This document shows, piece after piece, positions 1 to 10,398 of a stretch of DNA of 64,000 nucleotides. This DNA comes from Telmatactis stephensoni (taxonomy: Eukaryota; Cnidaria; Anthozoa; Actiniaria; Isophelliidae). Each line of letters starts with the position of its first letter. Positions within the stretch are counted from its first letter, which is position 1. The position numbers and the translations under genes were made by a program. The notes below the pieces were generated by a model. That model was not told the origin of the DNA. It ran no database searches and worked only from the letters and a program-made list of their open reading frames with translations. Location: positions 179,501 through 243,500 of the forward strand of contig JALIZF010001688.1 in assembly GCA_029948255.1 (NCBI GenBank), in the 5' to 3' direction.

Positions 1-196
1 ACAAAGACGACACTAGTGAAAAACGTTTGCGCATGCGTGCATATTACGAGAAGTGTGTGAGTTTTAGCTTGAAATGAAATGCTCGTGTTCTCGGTGTATA
101 CATAAAATTTCTCTTGTACACTTTTGGTGAGACAAAGATATTGCATTAATGAAGACATTATGTGAATACTGGCCCTACTGGTTTCAAGAATTGACC

Positions 197-330
197 TTAA
201 GGTGGCTCGACCCCATAATTTTACATGAACACCTTCCAACTTTGAAACTCTCGTGTTTAAACAGATTGACTTCAATTTCATATCCATTATAACACATTAG
301 TTACATATAGACTGAAAAGCAATATTAAAT
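197..330 (+). mobile_element. Left terminus of a TTAA-flanked DNA element (fragment)
   Basis: A TTAA at 197-200 is followed by GGTGGC and then, about 30 bases on, by ACACCTTCCAACTTT. The same arrangement recurs at 28098-28190. The TTAA plus GGT start matches the complete TTAA elements at 4905-5740 and 25731-26287, which suggests a piggyBac- or Kolobok-like end. I could not find a matching right end nearby. Confidence 0.4.
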
Positions 331-924
331 GTGTTTTGGGGAGATCGGACGGAATATCACGTGATAATGACATCAAATGTGTTTTAGCTTTGGGTCCAAT
401 TTTGGCCCTCAAATGCATTTGCTAGGGAAATGCTCGATGCTACATATATCTTGGATGTTTGCCTTCCTCTGAAAGAAGTCTCACTAAAATCTACAAGACG
501 TATTTGGAGATATTTTAGGTCCTTTAAATCTTAAGGGTATAATTTATGCAAAAATTGAAAACCACACTTCCCTTGGCAAATTTTACTATTTCTTGGATAT
601 TTATTTACCCGCAAAATCGCTCATTCTATCCTCATATCCCCCTAGTACTTTATGGAAAAACTGGAAGGATAGACAGCAAAGCGAATGATATGTGAATGCA
701 GCTGAAAACTCAATGTTTACATTTTCTCCGATTTTACGGGCATTTTCGCAAAACATGCGATTATTAGAAAACTGCTCGATTTTTTTTCTTTATTTTTCCT
801 GAGGAGCGTAACTGATTAATACAATATAAGCAAACGGATTTTCCTGTTAATTGAAAACGTTTTAGGTGGTTTAAAATAAACGCAAAGTTAGGTAAATATT
901 GACGCGATGTCGATGATTTTGTGC

Positions 925-1064
925 TCTGTAGACAAGGCGCAAAACTGATCGCAAAAAGTGCAGAAGGCATTTTGGGGTAGAGGCTAGTAGCATAACTATT
1001 CTAAACCAACTTTTCATGCTGAATCCGAATGTGACTGTTACCAAGACGTATTCTGCAATCTTAT
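925..1064 (+). repeat. Dispersed repeat, copy 1 (copy 2 at 48325-48475)
   Basis: The segment from CAAGGCGCAAAA through GGCATTTTGGGGTAGA to GCTGAATCCGAA and TGTTACCAA is shared in the same orientation with 48325-48475, with substitutions and small gaps. No ORF or recognisable ends, so it is probably part of an unclassified mobile element. Confidence 0.7.
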
Positions 1065-1078
1065 ATGTGTAAATAGCC

Positions 1079-1448
1079 GAATTCATATTAGAGACGGAAA
1101 ACCGTCTGAGACGGGAAACTCATCACAAGACGGAAAACTCGTCTGATATGAATCCGGTGAATGACGAGTTTCTTGTCTCAATTTATCCGTCTTACTTTCC
1201 CGGCCAAATCGACGAAAAAGTTGGACGAGAAACTCGTCAGTGACCAAAAACCCGTCCTAAATTCCTATTAGACGTGAAAATCGCGACGGGTTTTCTGTCT
1301 GTCCCAGGATTTACTTATTTTTTATTTATTTTTTTATTTATTTGTCAGAAAACTAAAACGGTTAACCGTCCTTAAATTCACATTAGTCGGTTTTTTTCTG
1401 AGACGAAATTCCGGCCGAGACGAGTTTTCCGTCTTCTAATATGAATTC
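1079..1448. mobile_element. MITE with terminal inverted repeats (GAATTCATATTAGA ends)
   Basis: The left end at 1079 (GAATTCATATTAGA then GACGGAAAAC) is matched in inverted orientation at about 1412-1448. The interior carries several copies of GACGGAAAACTCGTC in both orientations. There is no coding capacity. Non-autonomous inverted-repeat element; superfamily not identified. Confidence 0.75.
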
Positions 1449-3008
1449 AACAAATGACGTATTTTGTGAATTGCTACAGTCATTTCATACTAACGGCTTT
1501 TTCATGTAATTCCAAAAGTTCCCAAACTTAAAAACAATGGCCATGGCTGGAAAGAGCATATCAAAATCAGTAAAACTGTGAATTTTGAAGGATATCAGTT
1601 GAAAAATCAAGGAGATACGAATTTTCAAAAATCGAAATTTGTTTGTATCTCTTGCATAACTGTAAGTGTTTTCATACAAAATTTCGCGCGCGTACCACAG
1701 GCAGCCTAGCCACTTCTCCTGACGATGTTTATTGGTGACTGGCTACTATTGGAAAAAATAATGAAAAATCGTTTAAACCACAATTTTCTGGAACGAAATT
1801 TAATGCTGATCCCAAAAACGAAAAGAAAAAAGGGGTGTCCCGCGCTCGTTTTCAAGATAATCAGCATTGAATGGATGCCTATCTCCGAATTTTTGAGGCG
1901 AAAATCGCTCAACCGGAAGTGAATAGAAAAGAAATACACAATTCACGAAATAACAGTTCTACAACTACTTCAATTGCACAAATATTAGATTATGTCATAT
2001 TTTTCGTATTGGTATGGATAATTTTGATGTGACGGCGAAAAAATACCTTCCTTTTAAATATTTTGTTCGTCAGGTCTCAACAAAAATTATCGTAAGTTCG
2101 AACAAATTTCCCTACAAAAATCCATTTTTTCATAACTAGAATAATGAACTTTTTTTCGAAATTTGATATGACATAGATTTTTACATGTGTTTTCAATTAA
2201 GCGAATAAAAATTATATGGTCCAGTGCAAAAGTAGCTTGTTTCATGCCCATGAAGTTGCTAAAAAGGCCAAAAAATGCCTTCCGGAAGTGCCGCCATCTT
2301 GAAAATGACGTGACAGCGCGAGCTCTATTCAAATTTTGTTGACGAAAACAAGCGCGCGCAGAGGAAAAGAACACCTTAAAGATCTAGAGAACAAGAATGG
2401 AAATTCTGTATTATGGAGGCATGCCAAAGAAAAACACCGATCGAATATACCGAAGTATACTTGTAATGTGGTAAAGTCATTTCATCACGATGCATTACTT
2501 AGACAAGTCAGCGAAGCTGTTCAAATAAATAGAGGAGAACCAAAGATCAATAACAAGAGCGAATGGAACTTTGTAAACATTCCGCGCGCTAAGATAGACT
2601 AAGACAGTTAGTGCGCGCGCTTATGTTGACATGCGTGATCGTTTCAAAACATTGTAAACTGTGGATTGAAAAGGGAATAAATCTGAAACTAGTCTCCACA
2701 AAATGGACTTGTTTGTACGTTTGTGACTTGTAACAAAGGGTTTTAAAAACCTAAGACACATATATAAAATATTTTTGCTTATTTTTCAAATCTTTTGCTT
2801 GTTAAAATCATTGAGAACTATTTTGAAACGAAATTTTGTCAACAAACTTTAGTTTCCCAGCGTTAGTGGCCATTCGCTAGAATCTCCGCGCGCTATGACG
2901 TCCTGCGCGCGAAGGTGCGCAGTAAGCTAAAATTTCTTTGGTAGCCAGTGGGTTTCCTGTGGCAATCCCGCGGGACAAAACTAGCGCAGCGAAGTCAAGA
3001 TTCTCCCG
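1449..3008. other. Repeat-rich region with no supported gene
   Basis: Contains an isolated foldback-family terminus at 1696-1735 (CACAGGCAGCC then CCACTTCTCCTGAC), a retroelement-like coding relic at 2336-2602, and a GGGTTTCCTGTGG motif near 2949 that belongs to the arms of the neighbouring element at 3016. The rest is unclassified. Confidence 0.5.
2336..2602 (+). pseudogene. Decayed retroelement coding fragment (possible GIY-YIG nuclease region)
   Basis: An 88-codon open frame that opens at a TTG rather than an ATG, so it is not a complete gene. The translation contains RGKEHLKDLEN, NSVLWRHAKEKH, LLRQVSEAV and NNKSEWNF. I recall this pattern from the C-terminal segment of invertebrate retroelement polyproteins whose upstream part resembles a GIY-YIG nuclease (GET..R...R.KEH). 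Only the tail is present and no reverse transcriptase is seen beside it. The family call is from memory and tentative. Confidence 0.4.
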
Positions 3009-3015
3009 TACACTT

Positions 3016-4698
3016 CACAGGCAGCCCAGCCACTTCTCCTGACAATGGATGTTTATTTTAATAATTTATTAAAAAGACAAAAAATGCGCGCGCTTGTTTT
3101 AATTTGCTTGGCGCGCTTGCTTGCTATGCATGGGTTTCCTGTGGTAATATCGCGCGCTTGTTGTGAATGGGTTTCCTGTGGCGATCCCGCGGGACAAAGC
3201 GTAGTTTGTGAGAAGGTATGAAACACGGGTCACGTGATGGACGTATGTGTGCCCCAGGTTGATTGGACACATTTCCGTGAAGCGCTCGGGATTTTTCACT
3301 CGTTGAAGTATCGTAAAGTAAGTCGAACAGTCTCCGAAGGGAAGTTTGACATGTGTGTGCTTGATTATTCCTCAAAAGGTGCATGCTTGTAAATTAAAAA
3401 AATTGAATACACTCCTGAATTAATCCTTAATTTTCCTCGGCCCCATTTACTTGTTTATAATATAGGGGCAAAATTTTTCTTTGTGTCATTTTATGATTTC
3501 TAATCAGTTGAACGCGTAGCGTAAACAAGAAAGCAAACGAATCAAGGTAGAGCGACAACATACAAAGCCCAACAAATTCAAGCCCAAGAAACAATAAAAA
3601 GACATAACAGGTTTCAAAACTCACTTTATTTCTGTTTATAACTGAACTGTTTACAATCTTCTTGTATGTATTTTTGCAAATTCTCAGCTGGAATAAGTTT
3701 TCGTTCTCTATGAGACCACCGACCGATTCTCGTCAAAATGCACAGCAAAAAAATCAAAATTTTATGCCTAACATTAGCTTAATAACTTTAAAAATTAGCT
3801 CATTTCATATAAATAATTGTTTCGAAATCTTATATGAACATGAAAACTTATGAAGCGTCCTAAAACACTCCAAAAAAGTAATTTTTGCAGTCCAAAACTG
3901 GTAGCATTGTACATGAAGCTGTGAGCGACACAACAAAACTTCAAAAAATTACTCATAAATCACTCTCAAATACCTTGAAGGTCCGCTCATTTACAGTGAA
4001 GAATTGTTTCGAAGTCTTGTATGAACATAAAAGCTTTTGAAATTTTCAAAAACCTCTTCCAAGAAGTAATTTTGTAGTCCAAAACCAGCACCGTTTCAAG
4101 TAAACTTGTGAGCGTTTTTCATGGTATGAATGAAATTCCGAAAACTTTTTTAGATTTCGGAAAACTCTCGTGTACTCACGATAGCTATCCGACGTCCCTC
4201 GACAACTCAACGAGTGAAAAATCCCGAGCGCTTCACGGAAATGTGTCCAATCAACCTGGGGCACACATACGTCCATCGCGAGTCAAAGCTTCCCAGGTGA
4301 AATTCTCGTCAAATAACAAACTTTGAACGCTCAAAAATATTAAGTTGTTTGGACATAAATACTTTGTTTACATATTCGAAGAAAAATCGATATTTTCTTT
4401 CTTAGCTGGTGAAATACAAGCGAAAATGTATTTTGTCACGTGACCGTGTTTCATACCTTCTCACAAAGTAGCTTTGTCCCGCGGGATCACCACAGGAAAC
4501 CCATTCACAACAAGCGCGCGCTCGTCCCGTGGGATATCGGGAGGATATTACCACAGGAAACCCATGCATAACAAGAGCGCGCGCGCCAAGCAAATTAAAA
4601 CAAGCGCGCGCATTTTTTTGTCTTTTTAGCGTATCAATAAAATAGTAAATAAATTATTAAAATAAACATCGTCAGGAGAAGTGGCTGGGCTGCCTGTG
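3016..4698. mobile_element. Foldback-type DNA element with long terminal inverted repeats and 7-bp TSD
   Basis: The ends are CACAGGCAGCCCAGCCACTT at 3016 and its complement ending at 4698. The perfect 7-bp direct repeat TACACTT flanks it at 3009-3015 and 4699-4705. The inverted arms run for roughly 230-300 bp (about 3016-3305 and 4205-4698). They contain internal direct copies of GGGTTTCCTGTGG followed by a CCCGCGGGAC-like motif and many GCGCGC tracts. The centre has no coding ORF. A 7-bp (or 8-bp if a base is shared) duplication would suit a hAT-like element, but this is inference. Solo ends of the family lie at 1696-1735 and 14087-14100. Confidence 0.85.
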
Positions 4699-4904
4699 TA
4701 CACTTCTGCGCATTTGGCTCAACGAGCGCGCGCGCGACGTCACACAATTTTGAATAACAAACGTTTTTTCGGAGATCATGTTCGCACAAAAACCATCGTG
4801 AAAACAACCTAGTTTTACGACTTTTGGAAAAGAAAAATCTGATTTTGGGAAGAAAAATACATGGTTTCTCATATCCTTAAATTGAATTCATTCAAGATGA
4901 TTAA

Positions 4905-5740
4905 GGTTGGTGCCTACTAATGGGAAGGTAATTTTTTTGGCCAAAAACCACATGGGTATCAAAGAACCCATCATAGGGAGCTAGAATCCAAGGAAAAAAT
5001 TGGGGGTCACCGTGCATATTAATGAGTTACACGCCATCAAATGTTGCAAAATCTGCCTATTCTAGAGGCCCAAAGAAAAAATCATAAATACCGCATATTT
5101 TGAAAAAATGTCAAACTTTTTTTACTAAAACGTTTACAACACAATTCTCTTACTTGTCAATGCCATACAAAATATGAAAAACCAGAATAACAATTTTTTT
5201 CAATGACTTTTTACTAGTTTTAGACCTGTTTTGGTTCATGACCACCAAATGAAAAGTCCAATTTTTGCAATCAAGTTTCAATTTTAAATTCATAAAAGTA
5301 TTTTAAAATAGTAGGTTAATTTCCACTTTACAATTTACAAAAATAAAAAATAGGGGTATCCGTGCGATTTAGAAAGTTATTTGCCGATAAACGCGCGAAA
5401 ACTGATCAGAATTCGCGAAAATGATCAAAAATTCCCTAGCCCTCCCCGGAAAGTAGAGCGAATTACAATGCATTGTGGGAAATTTTCAAGATGGCGGCGA
5501 AAACAGATCGTTTCTGGTAGAAATGATAGTCAAAACAGGCGTTGTAACTCGGGTTCTATTTATCAACTGTGAATTCCATTCAAACACAGGAGAGGCTAAA
5601 TGGTTTTCCTTTAATTCTGTAAGTTTATTTTTTCAAAAAGTCGTAAAAAGGCCTTGCTTTTACGATTGCTTTACCGACAAAAATTCAGTGTTTTTGCATG
5701 CGCAGAAAGCAGTGCGCGCGGACAATAGTAGGCACCAACC
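4905..5740. mobile_element. TTAA-flanked non-autonomous DNA transposon
   Basis: TTAA duplications at 4901-4904 and 5741-5744 enclose perfect 15-bp inverted ends, GGTTGGTGCCTACTA at 4905-4919 and its complement at 5726-5740. TTAA duplications are typical of piggyBac and Kolobok elements; no transposase is present. The right half overlaps an older inverted repeat (5345-5945). Confidence 0.85.
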
Positions 5741-5945
5741 TTAAAAGTGCATGAAAAATGGTTCTTTTTACGACCGGAAATGAAGAATGACGTTTGGCCG
5801 CCATCTTGAAAATGTCCCATAATGCATTGTATTCTTTGCCACTTTCTAGGGAGGGCTGGGGATTTCGTGGCCATTTAGGCAAATTCTAATACGATTTCGC
5901 GCGTTTCTCAGCAAATAACTTTTAAAATCGCATGGATACCCTATA
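5345..5945. repeat. Imperfect inverted repeat, arms ~180 bp
   Basis: Sequence at about 5351-5505 (GGTATCC, TTATTTGC, CGCGCG, then TGCATTGTGGGA and AAGATGGCGGC) reappears inverted at about 5795-5942. The arms straddle the right end of the TTAA element at 5740, so one element probably inserted into another or two related copies abut. Confidence 0.65.
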
Positions 5946-6298
5946 ATTTCATTTTCTCATTTGGTTTTAGATTAACTAAGCTATACATATTCAAAAAATG
6001 GCGTCAAAAAAATTGATTCGCGATATATTTTTCTCTGAAATAGCGTTTGACTTCCGGTTTCCAAAGGATTAAAAACAGGCCAAAAAATCGAAAAAAACGC
6101 GTACCATTAATTTCAGTAATATCGTTTTTTGCTTTCATTTTGAAGGATTCGATCTTTAGAAGCTTTTATTTCTTTCATTGTACTTCTTTATGCATTAACA
6201 TTGAATAAAATGATATTATATTAAAAATTCGAAAAATCGCTGGTCAGCGGTTATTGGCCATGTTTACCGTAGGTACTTCATGTATCGTTCTTGAATTG

Positions 6299-6363
6299 TA
6301 CCGTAGCACATACACTATATCAAATGTGTTTCCGTAGCACATACACTATATCAAATGTGTTTC
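6299..6363 (+). repeat. 31-bp direct tandem duplication
   Basis: The segment CGTAGCACATACACTATATC plus AAATGTGTTTC occurs twice back to back. Flanking TTGAATTGTACCGTA also occurs on both sides (about 6292 and 6364). Confidence 0.7.
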
Positions 6364-6412
6364 TTGAATTGTACCGTAACACCCTATAAATTGGTAGGAA
6401 AAAAAAAGTTTG

Positions 6413-7371
6413 GTAGAACTGTAGTCGCTGTAGTTCCTGTAGTTTAGATGTAGTTCCTGTAGTTTAGTAGCCCCTGTAGTTGCTGTAGTTCCTGTAGTTG
6501 GGAAGCCCCTGTAGTCGCTGTAGTTTTTGTAGTTCCTGTAGATTGGTAGCATCTGTAGTCGTTGTAGTTTTTGTAGTTCCTGTAGTTGCTGTAGTATATG
6601 TAGTTCCTGTAGTTCGATAGCCCATGTAGTCGCTCTAGCTTTTGTAGTTCCTGAAGTTCGGTAGCATCTGTAGTCGTTGTAGTTTTTGTAGTCCCTGTAG
6701 TTGCTGTAGTATATGTAGTTCCTCTAGTTCGATAGCCCATGTAGTCGCTGTAGCTTTTGTAGTTCCTGTAGTTTGGTAGCCCATGTAGTCGCTGTAGTTG
6801 CTGTAGTTCCTGTAGTTTGGTAGCCCCTGTAGTCGCTGTAGTCTTTGTAGTTCCTGTAGTTTGGTAGCCCCTGTAGTTGCTGTAGTTTGATAGCCCCTGT
6901 GGTTCGGTAGCCCATGTAGTCGCTGTAGTATATGTAGTTCCTGTAGTTTAGTAGCCCCTGTAGTTGCTGTAGTTCCTGTAGTTGGGAAGCCCCCTGTAGT
7001 CGCTGTAGTTTTTGTAGTTCCTGTAGATTGAAAGCATCTGTAGTCGTTGTAGTTTTTGTAGTTCCTGTAGATGCTGTAGTATATGTAGTTCCTGTAGTTC
7101 GGTAGCCCATGTAGTCGCTGTAGTATATGTAGTTCCTGTAGTTTAGTAGCCCCTGTAGTTGCTGTAGTATATATGTAGTTCCTGTAGTTCGGTAGCCCAT
7201 GTAGTTGCTGTAGCTTTTGTACTTCCTGTAGTTCGGTAGCCCATGTAGTCGCTGTAGTATATGTAGTTCCTGTAGTTTAGTAGCCCCTGTAGTTGCTGTA
7301 GTTCCTGTAGTTGGGAAGCCCCTGTAGTCGCTGTAGTTTTTGTAGTTCCTGTAGATTGGTAGCATCTGTAG
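6413..7371 (-). repeat. Satellite A, left arm (9-mer based, 44-bp higher-order unit)
   Basis: Read on the - strand, the array is built of nonamers starting CTACA (e.g. CTACAGGAA, CTACAAAAA, CTACAGCGA, CTACAGGGG) with every fifth unit shortened to eight bases (CTACCAAA). This gives a ~44-bp higher-order repeat with variants. Open frames in the array are a side effect of the period being divisible by three. Confidence 0.9.
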
Positions 7372-7576
7372 TGATGGGTTCTTTCTCGATGTAACAGTCC
7401 CGAATTTTTTTCCAGCAATATGTTCCTAATACCAGGTCTCCAGCTAATACCAAGTTTTAATTCAACAAACAAGTTTAACCTTAAGATTTTTCAAAGACTT
7501 GATATTAAGTGCAATATTTTAATACCAAGTTGTATAAGGGTGTGTTGAGCTTACAATTTTAATACTAAGTAATCAA

Positions 7577-8410
7577 GGACACTTGGGACAGTTGGCACAG
7601 CTGGGACACTTGGGACAGCTGGGACAGCTGGGACAGTTGGGACAGCTGGGACACCTGGGACACTTGGGACAGTTGGGACAGTTGGGACAGTTGGGACAGT
7701 TGGGACAGTTGGGACAGTTGGGACAGTTGGGACAGTTGGGACAGTTGGGACAGTTGGGACAGTTGGGACAGTTGGGACAGCTGGGACACTTGGGACACTT
7801 GGGACACTTGGGACAGCTGGGACAGCTGGGACAGCTGGGACAGCTGGGACACTTGGGACAGCTGGGACACTTGGGACAGCTGGGACACTTGGGACACTTG
7901 GGACACTTGGGACACTTGGGACACTTGGAACACTTGGGACAGTTGGGACAGCTGGGACAGCTGGGACAGCTGGGACAGCTGGGACAGTTGGGACAGTTGG
8001 GATAGTTGGGACAGTTGGGACAGTTGGGACAGCTGGGACAGTTGGGACAGCTGGGACAGCTGGGACAGTTGGGACAGCTGGGACAGCTGGGACAGCTGGG
8101 ACAGCTGGGACAGCTGGGACACTTGGGACACTTGGGACAGTTGGGACAGCTGGGACAGCTGGGACAGTTGGGACACTTGGGACAGTTGGGACAGTTGGGA
8201 CAGTTGGGACAGTTGGGACACTTGGAACACTTGGAACACTTGGGACAGTTGGGACAGCTGGGACAGCTGGGACACTTGGGACACTTGGGACAGTTGGGAC
8301 AGTTGGGACAGCTGGGACACTTGGGACAGCTGGGACACTTGGGACACTTGGGACAGTTGGGACAGCTGGGACAGTTGGGACAGCTGGGACAGCTGGGACA
8401 CTTGGGACAC
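7577..8410 (+). repeat. Satellite B, left arm: about 92 tandem 9-bp units GGGACAGYT
   Basis: Uninterrupted nonamers GGGACAGTT, GGGACAGCT and GGGACACTT, with rare variants (GGAACACTT). The array ends at the 38-bp motif containing AATCCCAACATATCAG (about 8411-8447). All six frames stay open because the unit is 9 bp, so no protein is inferred. Confidence 0.95.
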
Positions 8411-8447
8411 CACAGAAATCCCAACATATCAGTTTTATGGCTAGGAC

Positions 8448-9022
8448 ACTTGGGACAGCTAGGCCACCACAGGAATCCCAACATCAAAACTTGTTATATA
8501 TTTTTTATATTTAAAAATGAATTAGTAAGAGTTATAGCCCCTAGTAGAAAAAAACAGTACAAATTATTGGTTAATGTTCCTATATGAAAAAATTTCCATG
8601 TGCATTTGCCATGAGCTACATATTCATACAATTTAGTAATAATATATCATGATGATGATATTATATGATTACATGCCATATAATTTTCAGTAATTTATTA
8701 ATATGCAAATGAATAAATTGTTTGGAAGGTGCAATACCTTTTATGAATTATCCATGCATAAAATGGTTTTCAATCCTTCAATATGTAATGCATTATGTAC
8801 TGGAGACCTCACTTTTGTGTACTCTCTTCAAATGGACACTAAACGTCAGCCCTAAAGGTATCCTCTTTAATTAACAATGATTGTTTCATCCAGGCTAAAA
8901 ATAATGTTGGGATCCCTGTTCATTTTGTACAATGATTGGGATTCCTTTGCTAAATATAACTGTATTATTGGGATTCCTGCTGTGTCTCAATAGCCATAAA
9001 ATTGATATTTTGGGATTCCTGT
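8448..9022. other. AT-rich centre of the foldback structure
   Basis: About 420 bp of non-repetitive AT-rich sequence without an ORF of interest. Its right edge has four degenerate TTGGGATYCCT motifs (near 8903, 8937, 8967, 9010), which are remnants of the spacer that separates satellite B blocks. Confidence 0.7.
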
Positions 9023-9813
9023 GGTGTCCCAAGCTGTCCCAGCTGTCCCAAGTGTCCCAAGTGTCCCAACTGTCCCAGCTGTCCCAACTGTCCCAACTGT
9101 CCCAGCTGTCCCAACTGTCCCAACTGTCCCAAGTGTCCCAATAGCCATAAAACTGATATGTTGGGATTCCTGTGGTGTCCCAAGTGTCCCAAGTGTCCCA
9201 GCTGTCCCAGCTGTCCCAGCTGTCCCAGCTGTCCCAAGTGTCCCAAGTGTCCCAAGTGTCCCAGCTGTCCCAACTGTCCCAGCTGTCCCAACTGTCCCAG
9301 CTGTCCCAACTGTCCCAGCTGTCCCAACTGTCCCAACTGTCCCAACTGTCCCAACTGTCCCAAGTGTCCCAGCTGTCCCAAGTGTCCCAATAGCCATAAA
9401 ACTGATATGTTGGGATTCCTGCGGTGTCCCAAGTGTCCCAACTGTTCCAAGTGTCCCAAGTGTCCCAGCTGTCCCAGCTGTCCCAACTGTCCCAACTGTC
9501 CCAACTGTCCCAACTGTCCCAGCTGTCCCAACTGTCCCAGCTGTCCCAACTGTCCCAACTGTCCCAACTGTCCCAAGTGTCCCAATAGCCATAAAACTGA
9601 TATGTTGGGATTCCTGTGGTGTCCCAAGTGTCCCAACTGTTCCAAGTGTCCCAAGTGTCCCAGCTGTCCCAACTGTCCCAACTGTCCCAACTGTCCCAAC
9701 TGTCCCAACTGTCCCAACTGTCCCAGCTGTCCCAGCTGTCCCAACTGTCCCAACTGTCCCAGCTGTCCCAGCTGTCCCAAGTGTCCCAGCTGTGCCAACT
9801 GTCCCAAGTGTCC
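9023..9813 (-). repeat. Satellite B, right arm: four blocks of 9-bp units separated by a 38-bp spacer
   Basis: Same nonamers as the left arm but inverted (AACTGTCCC on +). The array is broken into blocks by near-identical 38-bp spacers at 9141-9178, 9390-9427 and 9585-9622, with a variant at about 8991-9028. The left arm has one long block and only one clear spacer, so the arms have diverged in organisation. Confidence 0.92.
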
Positions 9814-10018
9814 TTGATTACTTAGTATTAAAATTGTAAGCTCAACACACCCTTATACAACTTGGTATTAAAATATTGCACTTAATATCAAGTCTTTGAA
9901 AAATCTTAAGGTTAAACTTGTTTGTTGAATTAAAACTTGGTATTAGCTGGAGACCTGGTATTAGGAACATATTGCAGGAAAAAAATTCGGGACTGTTACA
10001 TCGAGAAAGAACCTAGTG

Positions 10019-10376
10019 ATGCTACCAATCTACAGGAACTACATATACTACAGCGACTACATGGGCTACCGAACTTCAGGAACTACAAAAGCTACAGCGA
10101 CTACAGGGGCTATCAAGCTACAGGAACTACAAAAACTACAGCAACTATAGGGGCTATCAAACTACAGGAACTACACAAACTACAGCAACTACAGGGGCTA
10201 CCAAACTACAGGAACTACAAAAACTACAGCGACTACAGATGCTACCAATCTACAGGAACTACAAAAACTACAGCGACTACAGGGGCTTCCCAATTACAGG
10301 AACTACATATACTACAGCGACTACATGGACTACCAAACTACAGCAACTACTGGGGCTACCAAACTACAGGAACTAA
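10019..10376 (+). repeat. Satellite A, right arm
   Basis: Nonamers CTACAGGAA, CTACAAAAA, CTACAGCGA, CTACAGGGG plus the octamer CTACCAAA, in the order expected from the inverted left arm but shorter (~360 versus ~960 bp). It ends at 10376, and a stray piece (CTACAGCAACTACA) sits at 12888-12901. Confidence 0.9.
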
Positions 10377-10398
10377 AATCAAACCGCCAATGGCGAAG

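Larger units (their letters stand above)
1..1078. other. Non-genic AT-rich sequence with repeat fragments
   Basis: No exon-like coding stretch was seen. Apart from the TTAA-type terminus at 197 and a dispersed repeat at about 925-1064, this is unremarkable A/T-rich DNA with stop codons in all frames. Confidence 0.5.
6413..10376. mobile_element. ~4 kb foldback structure with satellite arms (FB/Rehavkus-like architecture)
   Basis: The left half is the inverted image of the right half. From outside to centre: satellite A (left 6413-7371, right 10019-10376), a unique ~200-bp segment (7372-7576 and 9813-10018), satellite B (7577-8410 and 9023-9813), then an unmatched AT-rich centre (about 8480-8900). 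The unique segments align over ~200 bp with about one substitution by eye, so the arms are very similar or homogenised. Drosophila FB elements and Rehavkus-type MuDR elements are known to have long terminal inverted repeats made of minisatellites. No transposase, TIR termini or target duplication could be identified here, so classification is by architecture only. Confidence 0.8.

Noticed and set aside
7565..8587. Long ORFs encoding GQLGHL, SQLSQV or PNCPSC repeats on both strands
   Set aside because: The 9-bp satellite keeps all frames open when it lacks a stop. Six mutually overlapping frames of the same quality, with no start context or splice evidence, point to DNA repeats, not a protein.
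7571..9813. CRISPR array or bacterial repeat locus
   Set aside because: The units are contiguous 9-mers without unique spacers, and the surroundings are eukaryotic spliced genes.
8965..9839. ORFs encoding VPTVPAVP, TVGTVGTAG and cysteine-proline repeats
   Set aside because: Same reason, in the right arm of satellite B. The spacer peptide ICWDSCGV merely reflects the 38-bp spacer.
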